Assembly (NCBI RefSeq): GCF_003027925.1
Contig: NZ_PYPS01000026.1
Location: 44,340 to 108,339 of the forward strand
Length of the DNA stretch: 64,000 bases
Origin: Micromonospora sp. RP3T
Lineage (GTDB): Bacteria > Actinomycetota > Actinomycetes > Mycobacteriales > Micromonosporaceae
Direction of reading: 5' to 3'
Below the pieces are notes generated by a model. It made no database searches. It had not been told where the DNA came from and saw only the letters and a program-made list of their open reading frames with translations. The position numbers were made by a program, and so were the translations under genes. This document shows positions 9,221 through 18,818 of the stretch, in pieces (the stretch's first letter is position 1; every line of letters begins with the position of its first letter).

Positions 9221-9439
9221 GTGAGCACTGAGATTCTGGAGCGCCCGGAGCAGAAGGAGGCCGACACCGGCCCCGAGATGTTCCACTACGTGCGCAAGGA
9301 CAAGATCGCCGAGAGCGCGGTCATGGGCACGTACGTCATCGCGCTGTGCGGGGAGACCTTCCCGGTGACCAAGGCCGCCAAGCCCGGTTCACCGGTCTGC
9401 CCGAAGTGCAAGGAGATCTACGAGTCCTGGGGCGAGTGA
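9221..9439 (+). CDS. DUF3039 family protein
   Basis: A 72-residue actinobacterial protein of unknown function. It has the family pattern MFHYVRKDKIAESAVMGTYVIALCGETFPVTKAA followed by a CPKCKEIYE ending; the Cys residues (CGE and CPKC) could form a metal-binding ribbon. The GTG at 9221 has GGAGG at 9209-9213. It is divergent from psuG and followed by the TRIC-family gene. Confidence 0.88.
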   Translation: MSTEILERPEQKEADTGPEMFHYVRKDKIAESAVMGTYVIALCGETFPVTKAAKPGSPVCPKCKEIYESWGE

Positions 9440-9467
9440 TCGCGGGCGGCTCCGCCGCCCGCCCACG

Positions 9468-9473
9468 TAACCT
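9468..9473 (+). promoter_or_regulatory. -10 hexamer, possible leaderless start of the TRIC-family gene
   Basis: TAACCT lies six bases before the GTG at 9480, with no ribosome binding site between. Confidence 0.5.
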
Positions 9474-9479
9474 GCGCCG

Positions 9480-10130
9480 GTGACCACCTCCGCCGCCCTG
9501 CTCCTCGCCGACCTCACCGGCGTGGCGGTCTTCGCCGCCTCCGGCGCCTCCGCGGCGGTGGCCAAACGGCTCGACCTGTTCGGAGTGGTCTTCGTCGGTG
9601 TGGTCGCCGCCCTCGGCGGCGGCATCTTCCGTGACCTGGTCATCGACGAGGTGCCCCCGCTGGCGTTCGCCGACTGGCGGTACGCGGTCACCGCGGCCGT
9701 CACCGCCGCCGCCGTGTTCCGCCTGCACCCGCAGCTCGCCCGGCTGCGCACCACCGTGCTGGTGCTGGACGCCGCCGGGCTGGCCCTGTTCACCGTCACC
9801 GGCACGCTCAAGGCGCTCGACGCGCACGTGCCGGCCGTCGGCGCCTGCATGATCGGCATGCTCACCGCGATCGGCGGCGGGCTGGGCCGCGACCTGCTCA
9901 CCGGCGAGATCCCGGTGGTGCTGCGCCGGGAGATCTACGCGGTGGCCGCGCTCGCCGGCTCGATCGTGGTGGCGCTGCTGTCGACGTACGGGCAGGCCAC
10001 CACCGGACCGCTGACCGGTGCCGCGGTCTTCGTCTTCGGGCTGCGGCTGATCTCGCTGCGCCGGCGCTGGTCCGCCCCGGTGCCGACGGTCCGCCCGCCG
10101 CGTACCGGCGCCCCGGGACCACTGCCCTGA
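9480..10130 (+). CDS. TRIC-family (UPF0126) cation channel protein
   Basis: A 216-residue polytopic membrane protein of the TRIC/UPF0126 family, whose characterised prokaryotic members form trimeric monovalent-cation channels. It is an internal duplication: two three-helix repeats, each with a conserved Gly-rich turn, ALGGGIFRDLVI in the first and AIGGGLGRDLLT in the second. About seven hydrophobic segments are visible. The GTG start is six bases after TAACCT, so the mRNA is probably leaderless. Potassium permeation is inferred from family knowledge. Confidence 0.9.
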   Translation: MTTSAALLLADLTGVAVFAASGASAAVAKRLDLFGVVFVGVVAALGGGIFRDLVIDEVPPLAFADWRYAVTAAVTAAAVFRLHPQLARLRTTVLVLDAAGLALFTVTGTLKALDAHVPAVGACMIGMLTAIGGGLGRDLLTGEIPVVLRREIYAVAALAGSIVVALLSTYGQATTGPLTGAAVFVFGLRLISLRRRWSAPVPTVRPPRTGAPGPLP

Positions 10131-10307
10131 GCCGTCCCGCCCGGGGTGGGCTGATGTGACCAGCGTGGCGTCGGGTGGGGCGGCCCGGGCCCGCTGGTTA
10201 TGCTGAGTCGGCCTTCGCGGCACTGATGCGCGAGGGCGTTTTCATGGGCGGCGGCCCCCGTGGCCCCGGTCGGGCCCGTCGCCGTCCGCGGCGGAGAGGA
10301 GCTACCC

Positions 10308-12041
10308 GTGCCACCGCGGTTGCCGGCGCTCGACACGTTCCCACCACTGCGTTCCTGGCAACGCAAGGCGATGGTGGAATACCTGCGCCGTCGGGCCGAG
10401 GACTTCACCGCGGTCGCCACCCCCGGCGCCGGAAAGACCACCTTCGCCCTGCGGATCGCCGCCGAGCTGCTCGCCGACGGCACCGTCGAGGCGGTCACCG
10501 TGGTCGCGCCGACGGAGCACCTGAAGACCCAGTGGGCGCAGGCCGCGGCCCGGGTCGGCATCCAGCTCGACGCCGCGTTCCGCAACGCCGACCTGCACTC
10601 CGCCGCCGACTTCCACGGCGCGGTGGTCACGTACGCCCAGGTCGGCATGGCGCCGCAGGTGCACCGGCGGCGCACCATGACCCGGCGGACGCTTGTCATC
10701 CTGGACGAGATCCACCACGCCGGCGACGCCCGCACCTGGGGCGACGGCGTCAAGGCGGCGTTCGAACCCGCGGTACGCCGGCTGATGCTCACCGGCACGC
10801 CGTTCCGTTCCGACGACAACCCGATCCCGTTCATCAGCTACGAGCGCGGCGGGGACGGGCTGCTGCGCTCCCGCGCCGACTCGGTCTACGGCTACGCCGA
10901 CGCGCTGCGCGACGGCGTGGTCCGACCGGTGCTGTTCCTGGCCTACTCCGGGGAGACCCGGTGGCGCACGAACGCCGGCGACGAGCTGGCCGCCCGGCTG
11001 GGCGAGCCGATGACGCAGGACCTGATCGCGCAGGCGTGGCGGACCGCGCTGGACCCGGCCGGCGACTGGATGCCGCAGGTGCTGCGCGCCGCCGACGCCC
11101 GACTGAGCACGCTGCGCGCCAACGGCATGCCGGACGCGGGCGGTCTGGTCATCGCCACCGACCAGCAGGTCGCCCGCGCGTACGCCAAGCTGCTGGAGCA
11201 GGTGACCGGCGAGAAGGCCGCCGTGGTGCTCTCCGACGACCAGGGCGCGTCCGCGCGGATCGCGACGTTCGCGGCCTCCGAGCAGCGCTGGCTGGTCGCG
11301 GTGCGGATGGTGTCCGAGGGCGTGGACATCCCCCGGCTGGCCGTCGGCGTGTACGCGACGAGCGCCAGCACCGCGCTCTACTTCGCGCAGGCGATCGGCC
11401 GCTTCGTCCGGGCCCGCCGGCCGGGCGAGACCGCCTCGGTCTTCCTGCCCAGCGTGCCGCACCTGCTCGGGCTGGCCAGCGAGATGGAGATCGAGCGGGA
11501 CCACGTGCTCGGCAAGCCGAAGGACTCCGACGGCTTCGACGACGACCTGCTGGAGCGTGCCCAACGCGATGACGGGGCCAGCGGCGAGCTGGAGAAGCGG
11601 TTCGCGGCGCTCTCCGCCACCGCCGAACTGGACCAGGTGATCTTCGATGGCGCGTCGTTCGGCACCGCGGCCCAGGCCGGCACGCCGGAGGAGGAGGAAT
11701 ACCTCGGCCTCCCCGGTCTGCTCACCGCCGACCAGGTTTCGCTGCTGCTGACCAAGCGGCAGGCCGACCAGCTCGCCGCGCAGAAGCGCCGGGCGGCCCA
11801 GCGGGCCGCTGAGCCGGCCGCTGCGGCCCCGGCGGCGGCGCCCCCACCGATGAGTGCGGCCCAGCGTCGGGTGGCGCTACGGCGGCAACTGAACGCCCTG
11901 GTGGCCGCCCGGCACCATCGCACCGGCCAGCCGCACGGGAAGATCCACGCCGAGCTGCGTCGGCTCTGCGGCGGCCCGCCCAGCGCCCAGGCGACGATCG
12001 AGCAGCTCGAGGAGCGCATCGCCACCGTGCAGACGTTGTAA
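10308..12041 (+). CDS. superfamily 2 DNA/RNA helicase, XPB/ERCC3-like
   Basis: A 577-residue DEAD/DEAH-type ATPase. Walker A is VATPGAGKTTF (about 37-46), motif II is DEIHH (133-137), motif III is LTGTPFRSDD, and the second RecA domain carries MVSEGVDIPRLAVGVYAT and QAIGRFVRAR (motifs V and VI). The C-terminal 120 residues hold an Ala-rich segment and a basic helical tail. The GTG at 10308 has AGAGGAG a few bases upstream. Homologues are widespread in actinobacteria and presumed to act in DNA repair or recombination. The TAA stop is part of a repeated palindromic element. Confidence 0.88.
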   Translation: MPPRLPALDTFPPLRSWQRKAMVEYLRRRAEDFTAVATPGAGKTTFALRIAAELLADGTVEAVTVVAPTEHLKTQWAQAAARVGIQLDAAFRNADLHSAADFHGAVVTYAQVGMAPQVHRRRTMTRRTLVILDEIHHAGDARTWGDGVKAAFEPAVRRLMLTGTPFRSDDNPIPFISYERGGDGLLRSRADSVYGYADALRDGVVRPVLFLAYSGETRWRTNAGDELAARLGEPMTQDLIAQAWRTALDPAGDWMPQVLRAADARLSTLRANGMPDAGGLVIATDQQVARAYAKLLEQVTGEKAAVVLSDDQGASARIATFAASEQRWLVAVRMVSEGVDIPRLAVGVYATSASTALYFAQAIGRFVRARRPGETASVFLPSVPHLLGLASEMEIERDHVLGKPKDSDGFDDDLLERAQRDDGASGELEKRFAALSATAELDQVIFDGASFGTAAQAGTPEEEEYLGLPGLLTADQVSLLLTKRQADQLAAQKRRAAQRAAEPAAAAPAAAPPPMSAAQRRVALRRQLNALVAARHHRTGQPHGKIHAELRRLCGGPPSAQATIEQLEERIATVQTL

Positions 12042-12094
12042 GGAAGGGCCCCTTCTTAACGCCTCCGGTAGAGGCGGGGCCCCCTGTTAACACC
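12039..12094 (-). repeat. polar GGGGCCCC palindromic element, copy A
   Basis: Two palindromic modules with GGGCCCC cores, joined by CGGTAGAGG. Read on the minus strand it follows the family plan: GTTAA, a GGGGCCCC core, CCTCTACCG, four bases, CGTTAAG, a second core, CCTTA. The CCTT end is the helicase stop codon itself (TAA at 12039-12041). Shared with copies B-E at 33894, 44579, 54714 and 58034. Confidence 0.85.
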
Positions 12095-12110
12095 CGGCGC
12101 GGGGACGAAA

Positions 12111-12149
12111 AACCGACCGGAGGCCCCGTTCGGGTGCCTCCGGTCGGTT
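12111..12149 (-). terminator. intrinsic terminator of the DUF7455-like gene
   Basis: A perfect 14-bp stem (12111-12124 with 12136-12149) and an 11-base loop. On the minus strand the stem is followed by TTTTTCG, a real U-tract, so it is a textbook terminator for the gene ending at 12178. It may also stop helicase transcription from the other side. Confidence 0.9.
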
Positions 12150-12177
12150 ATGTCGAGTTGCGGATTGTCTGTCGGAC

Positions 12178-12411
12178 TCAGTTCGCCATGAGATCGGTGC
12201 CGCGCCAACTGAACTCCGGGTCCGTCGCGTACCGCACGGTGATCTTCACGAGATCCTCCGCGTACTTGTTCGCGTGGTGCCCACAGAACACCAGCTCGCT
12301 CCCACCCGAGAGGGTGATCCGGAGCTTGCCGGCAGCATTACAGCGGTCGCACCGTTCATCGGCGGCCGGGGGGCTCACCGTCTCGGGCGGCGGCGTGAGG
12401 GTCGGGGTCAT
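12178..12411 (-). CDS. small zinc-ribbon protein (DUF7455-like)
   Basis: A 77-residue protein with a CDRCNAAGKLRITL pair of cysteines followed by LVFCGHHANKY, giving a CxxC...CxxH metal-binding ribbon. Related small proteins lie next to primary sigma genes in many actinobacteria; their function is unknown to me. The ATG at 12411 is preferred because a strong GAGGAGGAAGG precedes it; an in-frame ATG at 12444 lacks one. It ends in a well-formed intrinsic terminator. Confidence 0.78.
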   Translation of the reverse strand: MTPTLTPPPETVSPPAADERCDRCNAAGKLRITLSGGSELVFCGHHANKYAEDLVKITVRYATDPEFSWRGTDLMAN

Positions 12412-12594
12412 CGCCTTCCTCCTCTGGTCGTCACCGATGAACACACTCGTCGGTCGTTGCTCACCTATCCTGCAACACCCATCTCGGGCTCTGCCTTCCC
12501 TGTGTGCCCGCGGGGGACCGAGGTCACACCTGGCGTGGAAGACAGTGTGCCGTGCACCAAGGGTGCCACGTCAACGATCACAAACAGGCAACCG

Positions 12595-12611
12595 ACCGAT
12601 CAAGGATCGGT
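12595..12611 (-). terminator. possible terminator of the primary sigma factor gene
   Basis: ACCGATC (12595-12601) and GATCGGT (12605-12611) form a 7-bp stem with a three-base loop, about 50 bases beyond the sigma stop. It is short and lacks a T-run. Confidence 0.45.
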
Positions 12612-12658
12612 GTTCTACGGGTGGTGATCAAACCGACACGTCTGGTTGACGTGCGCGG

Positions 12659-14251
<1,593 letters not shown>

Positions 14252-14390
14252 GAATGACCTTCCGGAGGCGAAGAGCGAGCACGGCCGGGTCGTCCGGCGC
14301 AGCACGGGGCCGTGCCGGGCGAGTCGTTGAGGGACCCCCGTGTCCCGGTCCGTCCGGTCGTTGGCGGTCCGTGGCGCGTGGGCAGGGTGA

Positions 14391-14396
14391 ATTGTA
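14391..14396 (-). promoter_or_regulatory. putative -10 element of the primary sigma gene
   Basis: TACAAT on the minus strand, about 140 bases before the start codon, is the most AT-rich -10-like hexamer in this gap. No convincing -35 element was found. Confidence 0.35.
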
Positions 14397-14535
14397 ACGC
14401 CGTCTGCCGCGATCATCCTGCGCAGCACGGCGTACCGGCGGTCCGGGACCGCCGATTCGACGCAGATGTGGACTTTGTAAGGATGATACCCACGCACGGC
14501 CAGGCGGGTCCGGGCCGCGCGGGAAGGGGACGAAC

Positions 14536-15351
14536 ATGATCGCCTCGGTGCCCACGCCGCGGGAATTGCTCACCATCGCCGTCGAGGTGGCCCGGGACGC
14601 CGCGGCCACCGCCCACCGGATGCGCGCCGAGGGTGTCTCGGTGGCCGCGACCAAGAGCACCGCGACCGACGTGGTCACCGCGGCCGACCGGGCGGTGGAG
14701 CGGCAGGTGCTGGCCGCGTTGCGGGACCGGCGGCCCGGCGACGCGGTGCTGGGCGAGGAGTACGGCGGGGCCGGCGCGGTCGCGGGGGACGGGGTGCGCT
14801 GGATCGTCGATCCGATCGACGGCACCGTCAACTACCTCTACGGGCTGCCCTACTGCGCGGTCTCGCTCGCCGCCGAGGTGGCCGGTGAGGTGGTCGCCGG
14901 CGTGGTGCGCAACGTGTTCACCGGCGAGGAGTGGACCGCGACCGCGGGCGGCGGCGCCTGGCGGGACGGTCGGCGGCTCCGCTGCTCCGCCGAGGCCGAC
15001 CTCGGGCAGGCGCTGGTCGCCACCGGCTTCGGGTACGACGCGGGCCGCCGCGCGCACCAGGCACGGGTGGTCGCCGAGCTGATCCCGCACGTGCGCGACA
15101 TCCGCCGGATGGGTGCCGCCGCGCTCGACCTCTGCCTGGCCGCCGAGGGACGGGTGGACGCGTACTTCGAGAAGGGGCTGGCCGCCTGGGACCTCGCCGC
15201 GGGCGGGCTGGTCGCCCGGGAGGCCGGGCTGCTGGTGACCGGCCTGTCCGGCCGGCCGGCCGGACCGGACCTGGCGCTCGCCGCGCCGCCGGCGCTGCAC
15301 GGCCCGCTGCACACCCGGCTCGCCGACCTGGACGCCGCCGGCGGGCCGTGA
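14536..15351 (+). CDS. inositol monophosphatase family protein (SuhB-like)
   Basis: A 271-residue Mg2+/Li+-sensitive phosphatase of the IMPase/FIG superfamily. Metal-binding motifs are present: GEEYGG, VDPIDGTVNYLYG and WDLAAGGLVAREAG. In actinobacteria such enzymes release myo-inositol from inositol 1-phosphate for phosphatidylinositol and mycothiol, or act on histidinol phosphate. I favour inositol phosphate because a suhB-type gene sits next to sigA in mycobacteria (from memory), but the substrate is not certain. The ATG at 14536 has GAAGGGGA upstream. Divergent from sigA. Confidence 0.9.
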   Translation: MIASVPTPRELLTIAVEVARDAAATAHRMRAEGVSVAATKSTATDVVTAADRAVERQVLAALRDRRPGDAVLGEEYGGAGAVAGDGVRWIVDPIDGTVNYLYGLPYCAVSLAAEVAGEVVAGVVRNVFTGEEWTATAGGGAWRDGRRLRCSAEADLGQALVATGFGYDAGRRAHQARVVAELIPHVRDIRRMGAAALDLCLAAEGRVDAYFEKGLAAWDLAAGGLVAREAGLLVTGLSGRPAGPDLALAAPPALHGPLHTRLADLDAAGGP

Positions 15352-15384
15352 CGACCGGTCACCCCACCCCACGGGTACGCGACG

Positions 15385-15416
15385 AGGGCGGCCTCCCGGA
15401 CCGCGGAGACCGCCCT
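15385..15416 (+). terminator. terminator between inositol phosphatase and LytR_C genes
   Basis: A 12-bp stem with one mismatch (15385-15396 with 15405-15416) and an 8-base loop lies between convergent genes and can serve both. Confidence 0.65.
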
Positions 15417-15450
15417 GTGTCGTCGTCGGGCCGGCGGACCGGCCCACCTG

Positions 15451-15981
15451 TCACTTCTCGACCGGCATCGGGCACGTCTCGGGCGGCGCCTCGGGCGCGC
15501 CCAGGTCACCCAGCGACTGGTTCACCTCGGTGGTGGTGGCCAACTGCTGGAACCCGTTGCCGAGGACCACGTCGACGGTGTCGTCCTTGCGGTCCGGCAG
15601 GAACACCCGCTCGGCGTTGTTGAGGAAGTAGGCCCGGAGCAGGTGGGCCGAGCCGACGCCCTTGGGGCCGAAGCGCAGCACCGCCACGCCGTCGACCTCC
15701 TTCGACTCGTTGCCGACCTTCTTGACCTGGAACTTGCGGTTGCGGAAGTCGTCCGCCACGCCGCCGGCCCGGCCGGACTCGTCGGTGGCGTTGTAGACGT
15801 TGATCTTCACGTCCTTCTGCTCGCGCAGTCGCAGGTCGACAAGCGGCCAGCCGGCGGGGCAGTCGGCGGCGGTGCCGGCCGAGCCCTGACTGTCCTTGAC
15901 CACGGCGACGATCACGAAGACCAGGGCGATGACCGCCAGCAGTCCGACGACAACGAGTGCCCGCACTCGCGCAAAACTCAT
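15451..15981 (-). CDS. membrane-anchored LytR C-terminal domain protein (Cei-like)
   Basis: A 176-residue protein with a short cytoplasmic N-terminus, one membrane helix (about residues 9-29, LVVVGLLAVIALVFVIVAVV) and an extracytoplasmic LytR_C domain (KINVYNATDESGRAGGVADDFRNRKFQVKKVGN). Position and architecture match mycobacterial Rv2700/Cei, a cell-envelope integrity protein that also sits beside a DUF4193 gene and suhB. It lacks the LytR-CpsA-Psr catalytic domain, so it is not itself a phosphotransferase. Start ATG at 15981. Divergent from DUF4193. Confidence 0.85.
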   Translation of the reverse strand: MSFARVRALVVVGLLAVIALVFVIVAVVKDSQGSAGTAADCPAGWPLVDLRLREQKDVKINVYNATDESGRAGGVADDFRNRKFQVKKVGNESKEVDGVAVLRFGPKGVGSAHLLRAYFLNNAERVFLPDRKDDTVDVVLGNGFQQLATTTEVNQSLGDLGAPEAPPETCPMPVEK

Positions 15982-16404
15982 CCTGGGCGCTCCCCGGACA
16001 GTGATTGGGTGGCGGCGGCCGGCGCGGTCGGGCCGCGTCTGTCGACCGTCGGAGTACGCCGCTGAGGTTAACCCTTGTCCGGCTCCCGCGTGGAAACAGT
16101 CCGACATGCCGGCGCGCCACGGGGGGAACGGGTAGGACTACCCCTATCTTCGTGTCGCCTGAGTCACATTGGGAACAACTTCGGGCGCAGGGGCGTACAT
16201 CTCTCCCGCAAGGGCGGTATACATGCCTCGCCCAAAGGGGGGGTAAGGTTCCGCGCTCGCCGGAGGGTTCCGCTCCGGCGGACCCGGCCAACCGGTCGTC
16301 GGGTCGGGTGCCCGACACAGTTGGTTGCCGGCCAGGGGAACCGAAACGGCGTCGTCCGGCGTTACAACCGGCAGCGACCATATCGATATTGGAGAGTGAA
16401 ACCG
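15982..16404 (+). other. long divergent control region between the Cei-like and DUF4193 genes
   Basis: This 423-base gap holds no convincing gene. It contains a perfect palindrome GGGTAG-GA-CTACCC (16130-16143), a GGGCGG...TATACAT stretch around 16213-16223 that may hold a -10 element, and a 10-bp palindrome ATATCGATAT (16380-16389) just before the DUF4193 ribosome binding site. The length suggests real regulation of both genes. Confidence 0.4.
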
Positions 16405-16701
16405 ATGGCCACCGACTACGACGCCCCGCGTCGCGACGAGGTCGACCTCGGCGAGGACAGCCTCGAGGAGCTCAAGGCCCGGCGGGTCGACTCACAGTCG
16501 GGCGCCGTGGACGTCGACGAGGCCGAAGTGGCCGAGAGCTTCGAGCTGCCCGGCGCCGACCTGGCCGACGAGGAGCTCACGGTCAAGGTCCTCCCGATGC
16601 AGCAGGACGAGTTCCGGTGCGCGCGCTGCTTCCTGGTCCACCACCGCAGCCAGCTCGCGGTCGAGCGCAACGGCGACCTGATCTGCCGAGAGTGCGTCTG
16701 A
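16405..16701 (+). CDS. DUF4193 family protein
   Basis: A 98-residue actinobacterial protein. The N-terminal two thirds are acidic (DEVDLGEDSLEELKARR...ESFELPGADLADEELTV). The C-terminus has CARCFLVHHRSQLA and LICRECV, giving two CxxC pairs that should form a zinc ribbon. The family occurs only in actinobacteria, next to the LytR_C gene, and has no established function; RNA polymerase association is a common guess but not shown here. GGAGAG before the ATG at 16405 supports the start. Confidence 0.92.
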   Translation: MATDYDAPRRDEVDLGEDSLEELKARRVDSQSGAVDVDEAEVAESFELPGADLADEELTVKVLPMQQDEFRCARCFLVHHRSQLAVERNGDLICRECV

Positions 16702-16719
16702 CCCCGAGCCGGGACACCG

Positions 16720-16747
16720 GCGGCGGCCTCCTCGTCGGGGCCGCCGC
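16720..16747 (+). terminator. terminator after DUF4193
   Basis: GCGGCGGCC (16720-16728) pairs perfectly with GGCCGCCGC (16739-16747) across a 10-base loop, about 20 bases after the stop. Confidence 0.65.
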
Positions 16748-16833
16748 TGTTCGAGCCGCCGTGCGCCGGTGGCCGGAAGCTGCTTGACTCGTACGGGCGG
16801 CTGCCATGCCGCGCGGAGCAGGAGGGCGGACGG

Positions 16834-17700
16834 GTGAGCGAGCGCAGCGAGCGGGATGACCGGACGGGAGTCCCGGAGACGGGACCGACACCGTCCGTCC
16901 CGGACCCGACCACCGCCCCGGCCCGCGCCGAGGAGACCGTCGACCCGGCCGCGACGCCGACCGGCGAGGAGCTGGGCGCCACGGTCGCGGCCCTGACCGC
17001 CGACGACATCGCCCCGGCCCGCCGCCGGCAACTGCTGGTCCGGCTGGTCGGCCAGGCCCGGGCGCGCGGCCTCACCGACCTGTTCAAGCCCAAGGCAGCG
17101 CTGCGCTGGATGACCGAGACCGTCGCCGAGGTCGCGCCGCACGTGCCGATCCGGGACCTCGCCACGCTGCGGCGGCACTTCCCCGGCCTGGACGACGACG
17201 CGCTCGCCGACCGGCTGGTCCGCAACGCGTCCCGGGCCACCGCCGGGGTCGGCGCGGCCGGTGGTGGGGTCGCCGCGGTCGAGTGGGCGGTCACGCCCAC
17301 CCTGCTCTCCGCCCCGGTCCTGCTGGCCGCCGAGACGGTCGCCGTGGTGGCGATCGAGTTGAAGCTCATCGGGGAGCTGCACGAACTCCACCGGATGCCG
17401 CTGCCCACCGGCGGCACCGCGCGTGCCGTGGCGCTGGTGCAGTCCTGGGCCGGCCAGCGGGGGATCAACCCGATGATGCCCGGCGTCGGGGTGAGCGCCG
17501 TGCTGGGCACCGCCGCCCGCCGCGAACTGCGGGACAGCATGCTGCGCCGCTTCGGACGCAACCTCACCACGCTCGGGCCGTTCCTGACCGGCGCCGCGGT
17601 GGCCGGCTACCTCAACCGGCGGGCCACCCGCACGCTCGGCGAGCAGCTCCGCAAGGACCTCCGGCGCACCGCCCGCGGCCTGCCCCACGAGCGGGACTGA
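16834..17700 (+). CDS. hypothetical actinobacterial membrane-associated protein
   Basis: A 288-residue protein I cannot assign to a characterised family. An unstructured Pro/Thr-rich N-terminus (about 45 residues) is followed by helical segments. A Gly/Ala-rich hydrophobic stretch lies near residues 135-175 (GVGAAGGGVAAVEWAVTP, then LLAAETVAVVAIELKLIG), and a second near 240-260 (LTTLGPFLTGAAVAGYL). The start GTGAGCGAGCGCAGCGAGC encodes MSERSER, a sequence frequently seen at annotated starts in this lineage, so the true start might be further downstream. It is not clearly in an operon. Confidence 0.7.
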   Translation: MSERSERDDRTGVPETGPTPSVPDPTTAPARAEETVDPAATPTGEELGATVAALTADDIAPARRRQLLVRLVGQARARGLTDLFKPKAALRWMTETVAEVAPHVPIRDLATLRRHFPGLDDDALADRLVRNASRATAGVGAAGGGVAAVEWAVTPTLLSAPVLLAAETVAVVAIELKLIGELHELHRMPLPTGGTARAVALVQSWAGQRGINPMMPGVGVSAVLGTAARRELRDSMLRRFGRNLTTLGPFLTGAAVAGYLNRRATRTLGEQLRKDLRRTARGLPHERD

Positions 17701-17720
17701 CGGCCGGGACGGAGGAGCGG

Positions 17721-18212
17721 TCAGGCCGCGTCGCGGGCGGCCAGCAGCGCGGTCGCCAGCTCCACCGGGTGCCGGGTGCTGACCACCCAGAACGGGGTGG
17801 GGTCCGCCGGGTCGTCCAGCACCACCTGCACGGCGCCGCCGATCCAGGGGCGCTGCACCACGAACGCGAGCGGATCGGCGCCGACGCCGAGCACCTCACG
17901 CCGGCCGGCCGCGTCCAGCGGCACCGCGTCCGCCACGTGGCGCACCGGGAGGTGGGCGTCGTCGACCCGCAGCTCGCCGTCGCGTACCTCGACCCGGATC
18001 CGGCCCAGCCACCACAGGGCGGCCACCGTGCCGGGGATCAGCAGCACGAACGGCAGCCAGGCCCGGAAGCCGGTCGCGCCCAGCCACAGCTCGGCGGCGA
18101 GCAGCCCGGCCACGGCCAGCCCGGCGGGCCAGGCCCACCAGGGCAGCCCCAGGCGCTCCGCGTACGGCGCGGGGGTGGCCGTCGGGGCGGCCGGGGATGA
18201 CGACTGACGCAC
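17721..18212 (-). CDS. DUF3093 family membrane protein
   Basis: A 163-residue protein with two adjacent hydrophobic helices (about 24-42, LPWWAWPAGLAVAGLLAAE, and 48-67, FRAWLPFVLLIPGTVAALWW), then a soluble domain (RIRVEVRDGELRVDDAHLPVRHVADA...FWVVSTRHPVELATAL). This is the DUF3093 architecture; function is unknown. Position between DUF4193 and dut matches mycobacterial Rv2698 as I recall it. The GTG at 18212 lies six bases after TACCCT, so the mRNA may be leaderless. Divergent from dut. Confidence 0.88.
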   Translation of the reverse strand: MRQSSSPAAPTATPAPYAERLGLPWWAWPAGLAVAGLLAAELWLGATGFRAWLPFVLLIPGTVAALWWLGRIRVEVRDGELRVDDAHLPVRHVADAVPLDAAGRREVLGVGADPLAFVVQRPWIGGAVQVVLDDPADPTPFWVVSTRHPVELATALLAARDAA

Positions 18213-18218
18213 ACTGCG

Positions 18219-18224
18219 AGGGTA
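18219..18224 (-). promoter_or_regulatory. -10 hexamer, possible leaderless start of DUF3093
   Basis: TACCCT on the minus strand ends six bases before the GTG at 18212. Confidence 0.5.
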
Positions 18225-18289
18225 CGGCGCGTGGCGGGCCGGCCAACCGGCAGGATGGCAGGGGCACCCCGAGGACCGGACGGAAGAGG

Positions 18290-18793
18290 ATGACCGTGAC
18301 AGATGTCGTACCCGTGCCCGTACGGCGGCTCGATCCGGAGTTGCCGCTGCCGGCGTACGCCCATCCCGGCGACGCCGGCGCGGACCTGGTGGCCGCCGCG
18401 GACGTGGAGCTGCCGCCCGGCGGGCGCGCGTTGGTGCCCACCGGCGTGGCGGTGGCGCTGCCGGAGGGGTACGTCGGGCTGGTCCACCCCCGGTCGGGGC
18501 TGGCCGCCAGGCTCGGCGTGACGGTGCTCAACGCGCCCGGTACGGTCGACGCCGGCTACCGGGGTGAGATCCTGGTCAACCTGATCAACCATGATCGGGA
18601 CACGCCGGCGCGGATCAGCCGGGGCGACCGGATCGCGCAGTTGGTGGTCCAGCGGGTCGCCCGGGCCGAGTTCCGGCCGGTGGCCGAGCTGCCCGGCTCC
18701 CGGCGCGGGACCGGCGGGCACGGGTCCACCGGCGGGCACGCCGGGCTGGTTCCGGCTCCGGGCGGCGGGCAGAGCGAAGAGGTGGCAGGGTGA
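18290..18793 (+). CDS. dut: dUTP diphosphatase
   Basis: Dut hydrolyses dUTP to dUMP and pyrophosphate, keeping uracil out of DNA and feeding thymidylate synthesis. All five trimeric dUTPase motifs are visible in the 167-residue protein: HPGDAGADL, PTGVAVALP, HPRSGLAARLG with the NAPGTVDAGYRGE uridine pocket, RGDRIAQLVV, and the C-terminal P-loop-like RGTGGHGSTG. The ATG at 18290 directly follows AGAGG; a GTG at 18296 is better spaced and could be the true start. The next gene begins 25 bases after its stop, suggesting one operon. Confidence 0.96.
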   Translation: MTVTDVVPVPVRRLDPELPLPAYAHPGDAGADLVAAADVELPPGGRALVPTGVAVALPEGYVGLVHPRSGLAARLGVTVLNAPGTVDAGYRGEILVNLINHDRDTPARISRGDRIAQLVVQRVARAEFRPVAELPGSRRGTGGHGSTGGHAGLVPAPGGGQSEEVAG

Positions 18794-18818
18794 GTGCGAA
18801 CAGCGGAGGGTGGGCGCA

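Noticed and set aside
16834..16860. GAGCGCAGCGAGCG at the start of the hypothetical gene as a special repeat
   Set aside because: Similar GAGCG/GCGAGC strings are common near gene starts in this lineage; with one copy here I cannot show it is more than a frequent word.
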